DNA of 38,865 nucleotides from Candidatus Poribacteria bacterium. Lineage in GTDB: Bacteria; Poribacteria; WGA-4E; JAJRTO01. Where the stretch lies: NCBI GenBank assembly GCA_024278235.1, contig JAJRTO010000425.1, forward strand, positions 1-38,865. The letters run 5' to 3'. Within the stretch, counting starts at the first letter, position 1. The number at the start of each line of letters is the position of its first letter. Position numbers and translations under genes: made by a program. The notes beneath the pieces are model-generated. The model was not told the DNA's origin, made no database searches, and saw only the letters and a program-made list of their open reading frames with translations. Of this stretch, positions 1 through 7,140 are shown piece by piece.

Positions 1-24
1 CTTCCGCACTTCCGCACTTCCGTC
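1..24. repeat. Short tandem repeat at window edge
   Basis: The 8-base unit cttccgca occurs twice in succession, followed by a partial third copy (cttccg). The array touches the window edge, so its true length is unknown. One forward frame stays open through it and stops at 90-92; that could be the tail of an upstream gene, but 29 codons is too short to claim. Confidence 0.6.
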
Positions 25-92
25 AGATCGAAGAGAATCTCCCCCTGGAGATTGAAATTACTTATGGTAAATATTTCTTTTGGGGGTTTTGA

Positions 93-214
93 CAGGGCAA
101 CCTCATTTGGCTCAACAATCGCCAGTCACGGGATCTGATCCCTGATGAACACTGGGGTCAGGAAACCAGATTCCTGTGCAAATGCAGCATATGTGTTCAT
201 ATGGGGTTGCCCTG
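93..214 (+). ncRNA. Candidate structured RNA or leader element, class unknown
   Basis: A perfect 10-bp inverted repeat, CAGGGCAACC (93-102) against GGTTGCCCTG (205-214), brackets the segment. Inside lie an 8-bp hairpin, CTGATCCC (135-142) with GGGGTCAG (154-161, one G-U), a 6-bp hairpin CAGGAA (159-164) with TTCCTG (171-176), and CATATG-tgtt-CATATG (188-203). The first two internal hairpins share bases 159-161, so they exclude each other, as in a two-state switch. I recognise no known family. It lies upstream of the sigma70 promoter at 234-262, so it would need its own or a read-through transcript. It could instead be a set of DNA operators. The evidence is base pairing only. Confidence 0.3.
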
Positions 215-233
215 GAATTTCTGAGAAAAGGAG

Positions 234-262
234 TTGACAGAATCATCAATCTGTGCTATATT
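234..262 (+). promoter_or_regulatory. Sigma70-type promoter for the flagellar operon
   Basis: TTGACA (234-239) and TATATT (257-262) are separated by exactly 17 bases, and TGC directly precedes the -10 box (extended -10). This is close to the housekeeping consensus. Predicted transcription start is about 269-270, giving a leader of roughly 330 nt before flgG. It is the best promoter seen upstream of the 602-13551 gene run and suggests housekeeping-type rather than sigma54 control, though further promoters may exist. Confidence 0.65.
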
Positions 263-269
263 GTGGATG

Positions 270-601
270 GTATGAATTTGAATGGAGGTGAATGCACCCA
301 TCGAGATGTGAGTTTTGCGGGAGAGTGAGATTCAGTTTGAGATAGCTGGACTGCTTTGCAGAAGCTTTGAATTGCTGACTGATTGAGGCAATTCAGGATC
401 TCGCCAGATTTCTTTCCTTTTATACTTCATGAAATCCCCGTATCTTTCCTTATATGGCATCTAATATTAGATAGGTTTCTCTGTTTTACCGGGACCATGT
501 CCCGGGTTGGCAGAAAGATCTGGTGTGAATGAGATGCACCTGCAGCAGGTGGTTTGTCTCAGATGCGCTGTGGGTTTATCTTTGTGGAAAGGAGCCTTTC
601 T
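270..601 (+). promoter_or_regulatory. Long flgG leader with inverted repeats
   Basis: No convincing gene lies here. The leader holds TGAATTGC (368-375) pairing with GCAATTCA (388-395), a perfect 14-base palindrome ATCTAATATTAGAT (459-472), and CCGGGAC-cat-GTCCCGG (489-505). The first could be an RNA hairpin. The other two look like operators for dimeric regulators, but no regulator is identifiable in the window. Frames of 17-18 codons begin at 272 and 292 next to GGAGGTGA; they are not supported as genes. Confidence 0.4.
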
Positions 602-1393
602 TTGATACGAGCGTTGTGGACAGCAGCTTCTGGGATGCGTGCCCAGCAGATGAATGTCGATATGATTGCGAACAATCTTGCCAATGTCAACACCACCGGG
701 TTCAAGAAAACCAGGATCGACTTCCAGGATCTGTTTTATCAGACTATCAGAGCCCCTGGGGCTCCCGTTGCGCAAGGAACACAGACACCAAATGGCTTGC
801 AGGTCGGACATGGCGTTCGTTCTGCAGGCACCAAGAAGCTATTCATTCAAGGGAATCCAATAGCGACCCAGCAGAAGTACGATCTGATGATTGAAGGTGA
901 TGGGTTCTTCCAGGTTCTGGGGGCCGATGGCACGACGATTTATTATACTCGTGACGGAGCCTTTCAACCGGATAGCCAAGGCCAACTCGTCACAGTGGAT
1001 GGCTTTCGTCTTGCAGATAATATCACGATACCATCAGATACGCTTGACACGATTGTGAGTAAGGATGGCACAATATCCGTCATCACGAGTGGAAGCCCCG
1101 TACCACAATCAATAGGTCAAATCACACTAGCCCGATTTGTGAATCCTGCAGGATTGGAAAACATAGGAAGAAATCTCTATGCCGAAACCAATGCATCTGG
1201 GCAAGCTAGCACGGGAACTCCCGCTTCGCAAGGATTTGGTATTATGAATCAGGGGTTTCTCGAATTATCCAACGTCGAAGTGGTTGAAGAGATGGTGCGC
1301 ATGATCACCGCCCAAAGGGCATATGAAGCTAATTCGCGTGCAATCTTGACATCGGACGATATGCTTGCCACAGCGAATCAATTACGTCGATAG
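602..1393 (+). CDS. flgG: Flagellar distal rod protein FlgG
   Basis: FlgG forms the distal rod that connects the MS-ring and proximal rod to the hook. The N terminus (IRALWTAASGM..QQMN-D-IANNLANVNTTGFKK) is the classic rod/hook-family signature, and the C terminus carries the matching helix (LELSNV-VVEEMV-MI-AQRAYEANSRAI). I place the start at TTG 602 because AGGAG (590-594) sits 7 bases upstream and the protein then begins MIRALW like other FlgG proteins. This gives 263 residues, the usual family length; a TTG at 554 would add 16 unrelated residues. It is the first gene of a tight operon, and flgA follows after 31 bases. FlgF, usually just upstream, is instead represented by a related gene downstream of flgE. 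Confidence 0.95.
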   Translation: MIRALWTAASGMRAQQMNVDMIANNLANVNTTGFKKTRIDFQDLFYQTIRAPGAPVAQGTQTPNGLQVGHGVRSAGTKKLFIQGNPIATQQKYDLMIEGDGFFQVLGADGTTIYYTRDGAFQPDSQGQLVTVDGFRLADNITIPSDTLDTIVSKDGTISVITSGSPVPQSIGQITLARFVNPAGLENIGRNLYAETNASGQASTGTPASQGFGIMNQGFLELSNVEVVEEMVRMITAQRAYEANSRAILTSDDMLATANQLRR

Positions 1394-1424
1394 AGTGAGC
1401 TGAACAGCGACATAGGTTGGTCAG

Positions 1425-2378
1425 ATGAGCTACTGGTTAATCATCTTGCTAATATTGAGCACGCCTGCTTATGCTGGTGATATTCACGTGTCATTGAGAG
1501 CTGAGTCTGTTGTTTCAGGCTCGCAAGTGACACTGGGGGAAATAGCGGATCTGGAAATTCAGGATGCGGCAACGTTTAAGCAACTGGCTGCTATTTCAGT
1601 GGCCTATGCGCCTGCGCCGGGACGTAGTATCACCCTTTACCCTGGCGTCGTGCTTGCGAGATTAAGGGCAGCAGGGATTGATCAGCAAGATATTGATTTT
1701 CAAGCACCTGAGCGAGTTGTCATTTCCACAGATTCCCAGGAGGTCTCACCTGAGCAGATCACGTCTTCTGTTATTGATTTTGTTCGCCGGCATTACCCAA
1801 TCAAGGATGCTCAATTCACTATCCGCGTGATACAAAAACCCAAGCCTCTAACAGTGACCACAGGACACTTGCGATTGTCTCCCCATACCAAAATGTCTAT
1901 CCCACGATATGGTCGATCGACAATTACTGTCGATGTTCTTCTAGGGGAAAACCGTCTGCGTACTGTCCAGGTTCCTGTGGAAATACATCTGTATAATGAT
2001 GTCTGGGTGGCCAAGAAGCCCATCCGCCGTGGATCCCCCCTACAGTCTCTGGATTTCAAGAAACTATCACAGGATGCTGCAAGTATCGTTGGGGAACCTT
2101 TGACTTCAATAGATCAACTCCATAACTACCGAGCACGTCAAGATATGCCCACTGGCAGTATACTCACCACCCGGAGAGTGGAGCGTATCCCGATTATCGA
2201 ACGGGGAAAGCTTGTTCAGGTTGAGATACAGATTCGCCGTGTTTGCCTGCGTTTTCTGGGGAAAGCGTTGAACTCAGCCGGGTATGGTGAGATGGTCGAG
2301 TTTCTCAATGGATCCACGGGAAAACGGATCAAGGCTCAGGTTGTTTCCTCAACACTAGCTCGTGTGCTGCTGGAATAA
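1425..2378 (+). CDS. flgA: Flagellar P-ring assembly chaperone FlgA
   Basis: FlgA is a periplasmic chaperone needed to assemble the FlgI P-ring. The 317-residue product starts with a Sec signal peptide (hydrophobic stretch to about residue 17, cleavage near AYA-GD). The C-terminal half from about residue 185 has the SAF/FlgA pattern: VWVAKKPI-RG at its start, a central -DMPTGSIL segment and a closing MVEFLNGSTGKRIKAQV motif near the end. The length exceeds E. coli FlgA (about 220) because of an extended N-terminal region, as in many other phyla. The ribosome site is weak (AGG at 1414-1416). It lies directly upstream of flgH and flgI, its functional partners. Confidence 0.92.
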   Translation: MSYWLIILLILSTPAYAGDIHVSLRAESVVSGSQVTLGEIADLEIQDAATFKQLAAISVAYAPAPGRSITLYPGVVLARLRAAGIDQQDIDFQAPERVVISTDSQEVSPEQITSSVIDFVRRHYPIKDAQFTIRVIQKPKPLTVTTGHLRLSPHTKMSIPRYGRSTITVDVLLGENRLRTVQVPVEIHLYNDVWVAKKPIRRGSPLQSLDFKKLSQDAASIVGEPLTSIDQLHNYRARQDMPTGSILTTRRVERIPIIERGKLVQVEIQIRRVCLRFLGKALNSAGYGEMVEFLNGSTGKRIKAQVVSSTLARVLLE

Positions 2379-2388
2379 GGATCTCCTT

Positions 2389-3015
2389 ATGCTGAATAGA
2401 TATGTCTGGATCGTGTTGGTGATGCTGGGATTGCCCTGGTTTGGGAATGCAGGTTCTCTGTTTGAAGAGGGAGGGTGGGGCGATACGCTCTATTCGGATG
2501 TCAAAGCTGCCAAGGTCGGCGATCTGGTCACAGTTATCGTTGTGCAAAATGCTAAAGCCCTTCAGAGTACCAAAACAGGGCGCAGTAAGGAAGCAGGGCT
2601 AAAAGGGAATGCGAGCATTCAGGACGGTACAGGATTTCTACGCTTCATACCAATGGGTGGAGCGGATCTGAGTGTTGGCGGTTCTTCCAATTATTCGGGG
2701 AGCAGAAGCACTAGCAAACAGACCAATCTCATTGCAAATGTCACCACACGAGTTGTGGAAGTTCTGGAAAATGATGTGCTGCGTATTGAAGGGCATCAGC
2801 GTGTTGTGATAAACAAGGATGATGTGGAACTGATCATCCAAGGGTTGGTCCGACGCACAGATATCAACCCTGATAATAGTGTGCGTTCATCCGCTCTTGC
2901 AGATGCGCGCATTGAATACAGGGATCTCGTTCACAAGCAGAAACACGGGCGTGTGGTACAGACTATCACTTGGCCTTTTCGAGTCATAGGTTCCTTCGTC
3001 TCGCGACTTTTCTGA
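2389..3015 (+). CDS. flgH: Flagellar L-ring protein FlgH
   Basis: FlgH forms the outer-membrane ring around the distal rod, so the cell is diderm. Family motifs seen: GSLFEEG near the mature N terminus, LYSD-KA-KVGDLVTVIV, a central Ser/Gly-rich segment, and VLRIEGHQRVVINKDDVELI. The start is ATG 2389, with AAGG at 2377-2380, just after the flgA stop; this gives 208 residues. An earlier in-frame GTG (2362) lies inside flgA and lacks a ribosome site. The signal peptide ends ...WFGNAGS and has no lipobox cysteine, whereas FlgH is a lipoprotein in enterobacteria. flgI follows after 18 bases. Confidence 0.95.
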   Translation: MLNRYVWIVLVMLGLPWFGNAGSLFEEGGWGDTLYSDVKAAKVGDLVTVIVVQNAKALQSTKTGRSKEAGLKGNASIQDGTGFLRFIPMGGADLSVGGSSNYSGSRSTSKQTNLIANVTTRVVEVLENDVLRIEGHQRVVINKDDVELIIQGLVRRTDINPDNSVRSSALADARIEYRDLVHKQKHGRVVQTITWPFRVIGSFVSRLF

Positions 3016-3033
3016 AACAGAGGTGAGTATCGC

Positions 3034-4026
3034 ATGAGGAAATGTCTAGGATTTATCCTTATCGTAGGGATCTTATGGCTGCCTCTATCCGCTGAGTCAG
3101 TTGAAGTACGCATTAAGGATGTCGCTGATGTTCAAGGGATTGCAGCGAATCAACTCATCGGCTTCGGAGTCGTTGCAGGACTACCCGGAACAGGTGATAG
3201 TAACCGAACCATCGTTGCAAGCCAATCGATCATCAATATGCTCTCACGTATGGGATTGCAGATATCTCTGAATGAACTTCAGGCCAACAATGCCGCAGCA
3301 GTTGTCGTGACAGCCGAAATCCCCTCCTTCGCACGCGAAGGAGACCGCATCGATGTGCATGTTGCCTCGATCGGCGATGCCCGGCAGATTGCTGGTGGAC
3401 TGCTTTTGCTTACCCCATTGAGAGGAGCAGATGGACATGTATATGCCTCTGCGCAGGGACGCCTTGAGTTGGAGAAAAAAGAACGGACGAGAGGCAGATC
3501 TTTAGTGAATCCAACGGGAAAGATACTCAGCGGTGGTCTGATCTCACGTGATGTACCCGAACAACTCAGTCAAACGCAAATGCTCTCACTGCGTGCTCAT
3601 GATCCCGATTTTATGACCGTTGCCTTGATTACCAAGGCGATCAATGAAGCACTCGGGGCCGACACGGCTCTAGCCGTTGATGATAGTACGGTCATGATCC
3701 GAGTGCCCGCTGGATTTCAGAAGCATCTCGTTGATTTTATCGCAACCATCCACGAAATTCGTGTGACCCCCGATGTTCCAGCCCGTGTTGTTATCAACGA
3801 ACGGACAGGTACCGTTATCATCAGCGAAAAGGTCCGAATCTCGAAAGTCGCCATTGCACATGGTGACATGTTGCTTGAGATTGCTGATATACCGGAACAG
3901 GGGTCCGATCTGCAGGATGTCATTCGTGCTCTCAATGCTGTTGGCACAACACCACGTGACTTGGTTGAAATTCTAAAGCTGATGAAAGCTGCCGGGGCAT
4001 TACAGGCAGAGATCATCGTGATGTAA
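3034..4026 (+). CDS. flgI: Flagellar P-ring protein FlgI
   Basis: FlgI assembles the peptidoglycan-layer bushing around the rod. After a signal peptide (about 20 residues, ending LSAES) come the family hallmarks: RIKDVADVQG, NQLIGFGVVAGLPGTGDS, MLSRMG, NNAAAVVVTAEIP-FAREGDRIDV, SIGDA-QIAGGLLLLTPL-GADG, and the C-terminal DLVEILKLMKAAGALQAE. At 330 residues it is slightly shorter than typical (345-370). A good ribosome site (AGAGGTGAG) precedes ATG 3034. The order flgA-flgH-flgI keeps the whole L/P ring set together. Confidence 0.97.
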   Translation: MRKCLGFILIVGILWLPLSAESVEVRIKDVADVQGIAANQLIGFGVVAGLPGTGDSNRTIVASQSIINMLSRMGLQISLNELQANNAAAVVVTAEIPSFAREGDRIDVHVASIGDARQIAGGLLLLTPLRGADGHVYASAQGRLELEKKERTRGRSLVNPTGKILSGGLISRDVPEQLSQTQMLSLRAHDPDFMTVALITKAINEALGADTALAVDDSTVMIRVPAGFQKHLVDFIATIHEIRVTPDVPARVVINERTGTVIISEKVRISKVAIAHGDMLLEIADIPEQGSDLQDVIRALNAVGTTPRDLVEILKLMKAAGALQAEIIVM

Positions 4027-4052
4027 GAAATCATTGCAATGTTAGGTGGAGA

Positions 4053-5849
4053 ATGAGCGTAATGAATCCGATTCAGTCAATATCCATCCTATCGAAAATG
4101 GGAGATGAGCTTTCTTCTAAAGAAGCGCAATTGAAAACAGCAACGCAAGAGTTTGAGTCGCTGTTCATTCATACGCTTTTGAAGCAGATGCGGGAAAGCG
4201 TTCAGGCAGATCAAGCCTCTCTTTTTGGAGATAGTCCTGCTGAGAAGATATTTGTTGATATGCTGGATCAAGAATACGCTCAATTAATGGCCGAGGCAGG
4301 TGGTGTCGGACTCAGCAAGATCCTGTTCGAACAGTTACGCGGAGCCATCGAGGAAGTATCGTTATCCGAGGAAGTATCGTTATCGGTCAAGTCATCAGAG
4401 TATATAAGTGAAGCTATTGGACAAGGTTTGTCAGTTGAGATGGCAAGCGATGCCGATTTGTCTAGCAAAGATGTCCCAATGATTCAAGGAGAACCTGTTG
4501 TTGACTCGGCTGGTACTCTGAAGGATCCGATACGACGCGAAGCAAGTTTTCCTGACAATGGGAAGCTTGTGCATCTTGCCAGTGGAGAACTCACAGAACT
4601 GCGAACCGAGTTGCCGTCCGTCGATGTCGTGGGTATAGATGAAAAACAATCGATAGTGGCTGAAGCGCCGTCAGTAACTGAAACTGATATTCCGTCCCTG
4701 CTGGCAAAGTCACTGATCCAGCAGGGACAAGGGTCTGCTCAATCCCAGGCGATCTCCTCACAGGGCCTCGTTTCTGCAGAGACAGCGGTTTCGACAGAGA
4801 TTACTGAGCCTCAAAGATCTGCTGTTGAGCATTTCCTCAGCAAAAACCCTGTGATCACAGAAGATGTGAATCCTCAGCAAGGGAGATCTCACTCTAAATC
4901 GGATGCCCCTACTGAAACGGTGAAGGGCCATGCGGCGGCATCTCGTTATATGTTGAACGGTCATGATGCAAAGAACGCTCCCCCACCTCAGAATCCTCTG
5001 CCCCGTTCCTCTAGCGAATCTTCTGTGTTACAAGATATGGTTATTCGAACTGTTGAGTCCGCCAACGGTCCAGGGGCGAGTGTGGTTACAGCAGATGATC
5101 GCAAGTTTTCAGAATTCGTTACCACGGAGTTAGAGAGCACCCAAAAGTCTCTCGTGCAGGATGGTTCCCGCGTGAAAAAAGTGGACGATGGTTTCTCAAG
5201 ATATGGGAATTCTGTTGGCCGAGAAGCATACTCCCACAAAGGTTCACTCACATCAACCATTCAAGGGAATAGAGAGAGTACAGATTCTCTTCCGTTTGAG
5301 AGAGCACTGCATCAGCAACTCAAAGACAACATGTGGCCATCAGTCAATCCATCGAAGCAAGTTTCAGTTCCCACGTCTTCAGCGATTTATGGTGCCACAG
5401 ATGCAGCGAAGATAACAACTACTCATCAGACGAAAATCTGGGGCCAAATCCTACACAAGCTGGAAATTCAACTCAGCCAGACCCAACAGACTGCAAGGAT
5501 TCAGTTAGAACCACCTGAGCTTGGCCGTCTGGATCTTCAGCTTACCATACGTGAGAATCAGCTTACACTCCAAATTCGTACAGACACTCATGAAGTTGCA
5601 GATATTGTCAGAAATCATTTGCAAGATCTCCAGATGGCTGTTCAAAACAAGGGGATTCAGGTACAGCGGTTCGATGTGTCCGTCGGCTCGAATGCCCGGC
5701 AGTTCATGGGCTATTCTGACCACGACCCACAACATATACCCAAGGAGCCTCGTTTCGCCCGTGGGCCCAGAGAACATAGTTCTCAGGTGGAACTCCCGGA
5801 TCCCATAGACAGCATACAACTACGTCGCATCGTAGATTATCGATTATAG
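4053..5849 (+). CDS. Fusion of rod-binding FlgJ N-domain and FliK C-terminal hook-length domain
   Basis: This 598-residue protein joins two flagellar proteins that are normally separate. Residues ~25-95 (TATQEFESLFIHTLLKQMRE ... DMLDQEYAQ-MAEAGGVGLS) match the FlgJ N-terminal rod-binding domain. Residues ~460-548 (QTARIQLEPPELGRLDLQ-, LTLQIRT, VRNHLQDLQMAVQNKGIQV) match the FliK C-terminal hook-length control domain. The ~360 residues between are low-complexity, Ser/Glu/Gln-rich and weakly constrained, like a FliK ruler. There is no FlgJ glucosaminidase domain. The start may be 4053 or ATG 4062; AGGTGGAG ends at 4051, so spacing favours 4062 if GGAG is used. The gene lies between flgI (FlgJ's usual place) and flgD (FliK's common neighbour), which fits an in-place fusion. 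The frame is uninterrupted across the whole length. Confidence 0.85.
   Translation: MSVMNPIQSISILSKMGDELSSKEAQLKTATQEFESLFIHTLLKQMRESVQADQASLFGDSPAEKIFVDMLDQEYAQLMAEAGGVGLSKILFEQLRGAIEEVSLSEEVSLSVKSSEYISEAIGQGLSVEMASDADLSSKDVPMIQGEPVVDSAGTLKDPIRREASFPDNGKLVHLASGELTELRTELPSVDVVGIDEKQSIVAEAPSVTETDIPSLLAKSLIQQGQGSAQSQAISSQGLVSAETAVSTEITEPQRSAVEHFLSKNPVITEDVNPQQGRSHSKSDAPTETVKGHAAASRYMLNGHDAKNAPPPQNPLPRSSSESSVLQDMVIRTVESANGPGASVVTADDRKFSEFVTTELESTQKSLVQDGSRVKKVDDGFSRYGNSVGREAYSHKGSLTSTIQGNRESTDSLPFERALHQQLKDNMWPSVNPSKQVSVPTSSAIYGATDAAKITTTHQTKIWGQILHKLEIQLSQTQQTARIQLEPPELGRLDLQLTIRENQLTLQIRTDTHEVADIVRNHLQDLQMAVQNKGIQVQRFDVSVGSNARQFMGYSDHDPQHIPKEPRFARGPREHSSQVELPDPIDSIQLRRIVDYRL
4350..4385 (+). 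repeat. 18-bp tandem duplication in the fusion gene
   Basis: gaggaagtatcgttatcc is repeated immediately with one difference at the last base. It encodes EEVSLS twice, at the junction between the FlgJ-like domain and the low-complexity linker. The near identity suggests a recent in-frame slippage event and that the linker tolerates length change. Confidence 0.85.
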
Positions 5850-5869
5850 GAAACAGAGGAGGATGTGAA

Positions 5870-6304
5870 TTGGAATCCATCTTTGCGATAGGGCAATCCC
5901 CTACAATCGAGGAACAGACAGCCCCTGAGCGTATTCTCCAGCAAACGCTTGGAAAAGAAGCTTTCTTACGGTTACTCGTGACACAACTACAACATCAAGA
6001 TCCATTAAACCCTGTTGACAATCAACAATTCATAGCGCAGATGGCCCAGTTTAGCACACTCGAACAGATGCAAAACCTGAACGAAAGTTTCCAGGCGCAA
6101 CTGTTCCTGGATACGGTATCCCAATCAGCGATACTCCTCGGCAAGCAAGTTGAGTTCTTGGATGGCGAGACCGGCACAGTACTCTCCGGCATCGTAAAGC
6201 AAGTCCGGATGAGTAGTAACGAACCGGTTCTACTTGTCCAGACTGATCAGCAAGAATTTCAGGTAGCCCTGCCACAGCTCCAAACCATTCTGGAAGGTGA
6301 GTGA
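5870..6304 (+). CDS. flgD: Flagellar hook cap / hook assembly protein FlgD
   Basis: FlgD caps the growing hook and is required for its polymerisation. The diagnostic block LGKEAFLRLLVTQLQHQDPL with NP-DNQQFIAQMAQFSTLEQM follows at residues ~28-68. A short beta-rich C-terminal part (LLGKQVEFLDG ... VLLVQTDQQEFQVAL) ends the protein. At 144 residues it is the short form without a full Ig insertion. The start is TTG 5870, with AGAGGAGG at 5855-5862 and 7 bases of spacing; the nearby ATG and GTG are out of frame. It follows the FlgJ-FliK gene by 20 bases. Confidence 0.94.
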   Translation: MESIFAIGQSPTIEEQTAPERILQQTLGKEAFLRLLVTQLQHQDPLNPVDNQQFIAQMAQFSTLEQMQNLNESFQAQLFLDTVSQSAILLGKQVEFLDGETGTVLSGIVKQVRMSSNEPVLLVQTDQQEFQVALPQLQTILEGE

Positions 6305-6311
6305 TCGACTC

Positions 6312-6692
6312 ATGGTCCGTAAGACGGATATTGTCCACAGCACGATTCGCCCTGAAGCCGTCTCAACGCAACAGAGGACCAAGAGATCCGGCCAGGCCAA
6401 ATTCAATCAATTGTTGCAGAAACGACTGGCCGGGCCAGATAGCATCAAGTTTAGTGCTCACGCACAGGAACGCATGCGAATTCGTAATATTCATCTCAGC
6501 GAACAAGATATAGTTCGCATTCAAAATGGCGTAAAGCTGGCACAAGCAAAAGGTGCGAAAGACACGCTGGTACTGCTAGATCACGTTGCTCTCATTGTGA
6601 GTGTTAAGAATCGCACAGTGATTACAGCCATCGATCAATCGAATCTGCAACGCAATGTATTCACCAATATTGATAGTGCCGTGTTTGTTTAG
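6312..6692 (+). CDS. Flagellar operon protein, TIGR02530-like
   Basis: This small cytosolic-type protein resembles the flagellar operon family TIGR02530 (put_flg), commonly found between flgD and flgE and of unknown biochemical role. Recognisable parts are FSAHAQERMRIRNIHLSEQD, the alternating segment DTLVLLDHVALIVSVKNRTV, and the end TAID-SNLQRNVFTNIDSAVFV. I choose ATG 6312 because GGTGAG (6296-6301) lies upstream, giving 126 residues; a GTG at 6297 would lack a ribosome site and overlap flgD. It starts 7 bases after the flgD stop. Family recognition is from memory of the motif pattern. Confidence 0.8.
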   Translation: MVRKTDIVHSTIRPEAVSTQQRTKRSGQAKFNQLLQKRLAGPDSIKFSAHAQERMRIRNIHLSEQDIVRIQNGVKLAQAKGAKDTLVLLDHVALIVSVKNRTVITAIDQSNLQRNVFTNIDSAVFV

Positions 6693-6710
6693 GAATCGGA
6701 GGATCATTCG

Positions 6711-7121
6711 ATGAGTTTTCTGTCTGCTATCGAAACAAGCGCATCGGGACTAACTGCCGAACGCTTGCGTATGGAAGTGATAGCCAACAATATCGCTAAT
6801 GTCAGTACGACGAGGGGGAAACAGGGAGACCCGAGTGCGGGACCATATCGACGCCAACGTGTTGTTTTCGCGGAAAGACTATCTCAGCAGGGTGTTGCCG
6901 TTGTGCGTATTGAGGAGGATCATGAAACTCCCCTGCGCCTGAAATATGAACCGGGGCATCCGGATGCAGATGCTCAAGGCTATGTACGTTATCCGAATGT
7001 CCAGACGGTTACTGAGATGGTGGACCTTATTTCAGCTACGAGAGCCTACCAAGCGAATGCCGCAGTCATATCTTCTGCACGGGATATGAGTTTTGCCGCA
7101 ATGAACATTGGTCAAGCATAA
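6711..7121 (+). CDS. flgC: Flagellar proximal rod protein FlgC
   Basis: FlgC is one of the proximal rod subunits. The N terminus (IETSASGLTAERLRMEVIAN, then NIANVSTTRG) and the GPYRRQRVVF segment are typical of FlgC, as is the C-terminal GYVRYPNVQTVTEMVDLISA followed by TRAYQANAAVI. Its 136 residues match the family. CGGAGGA at 6697-6703 sets ATG 6711. FlgC usually follows FlgB near fliE; here it is isolated between the TIGR02530 gene and flgE, and no flgB occurs in the window. The displacement suggests an operon rearrangement. Confidence 0.93.
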   Translation: MSFLSAIETSASGLTAERLRMEVIANNIANVSTTRGKQGDPSAGPYRRQRVVFAERLSQQGVAVVRIEEDHETPLRLKYEPGHPDADAQGYVRYPNVQTVTEMVDLISATRAYQANAAVISSARDMSFAAMNIGQA

Positions 7122-7140
7122 AATCAATAAGGAGACGGGA

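Noticed and set aside
3-92. Possible 3' end of an upstream gene, reading to a stop at 90-92
   Set aside because: Twenty-nine open codons are expected by chance fairly often, and part of the frame is a tandem repeat.
142-165. CTGATGA followed by GAAA, as in a hammerhead ribozyme core
   Set aside because: The bases between them (149-161) cannot form a stem II directly adjoining both motifs, and no matching stem I/III with a cleavage site was found. The motif pair is short enough to arise by chance.
272-346. Two 17-18-codon frames with a GGAGGTGA sequence nearby, one reading CEFCGRV
   Set aside because: The ribosome site abuts or overlaps the start, the frames are very short, and no homologue is recognisable. 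They may be a leader peptide but cannot be supported.
467-811. Minus-strand 114-codon frame overlapping the start of flgG
   Set aside because: It opposes flgG and the leader palindromes and shows no protein features.
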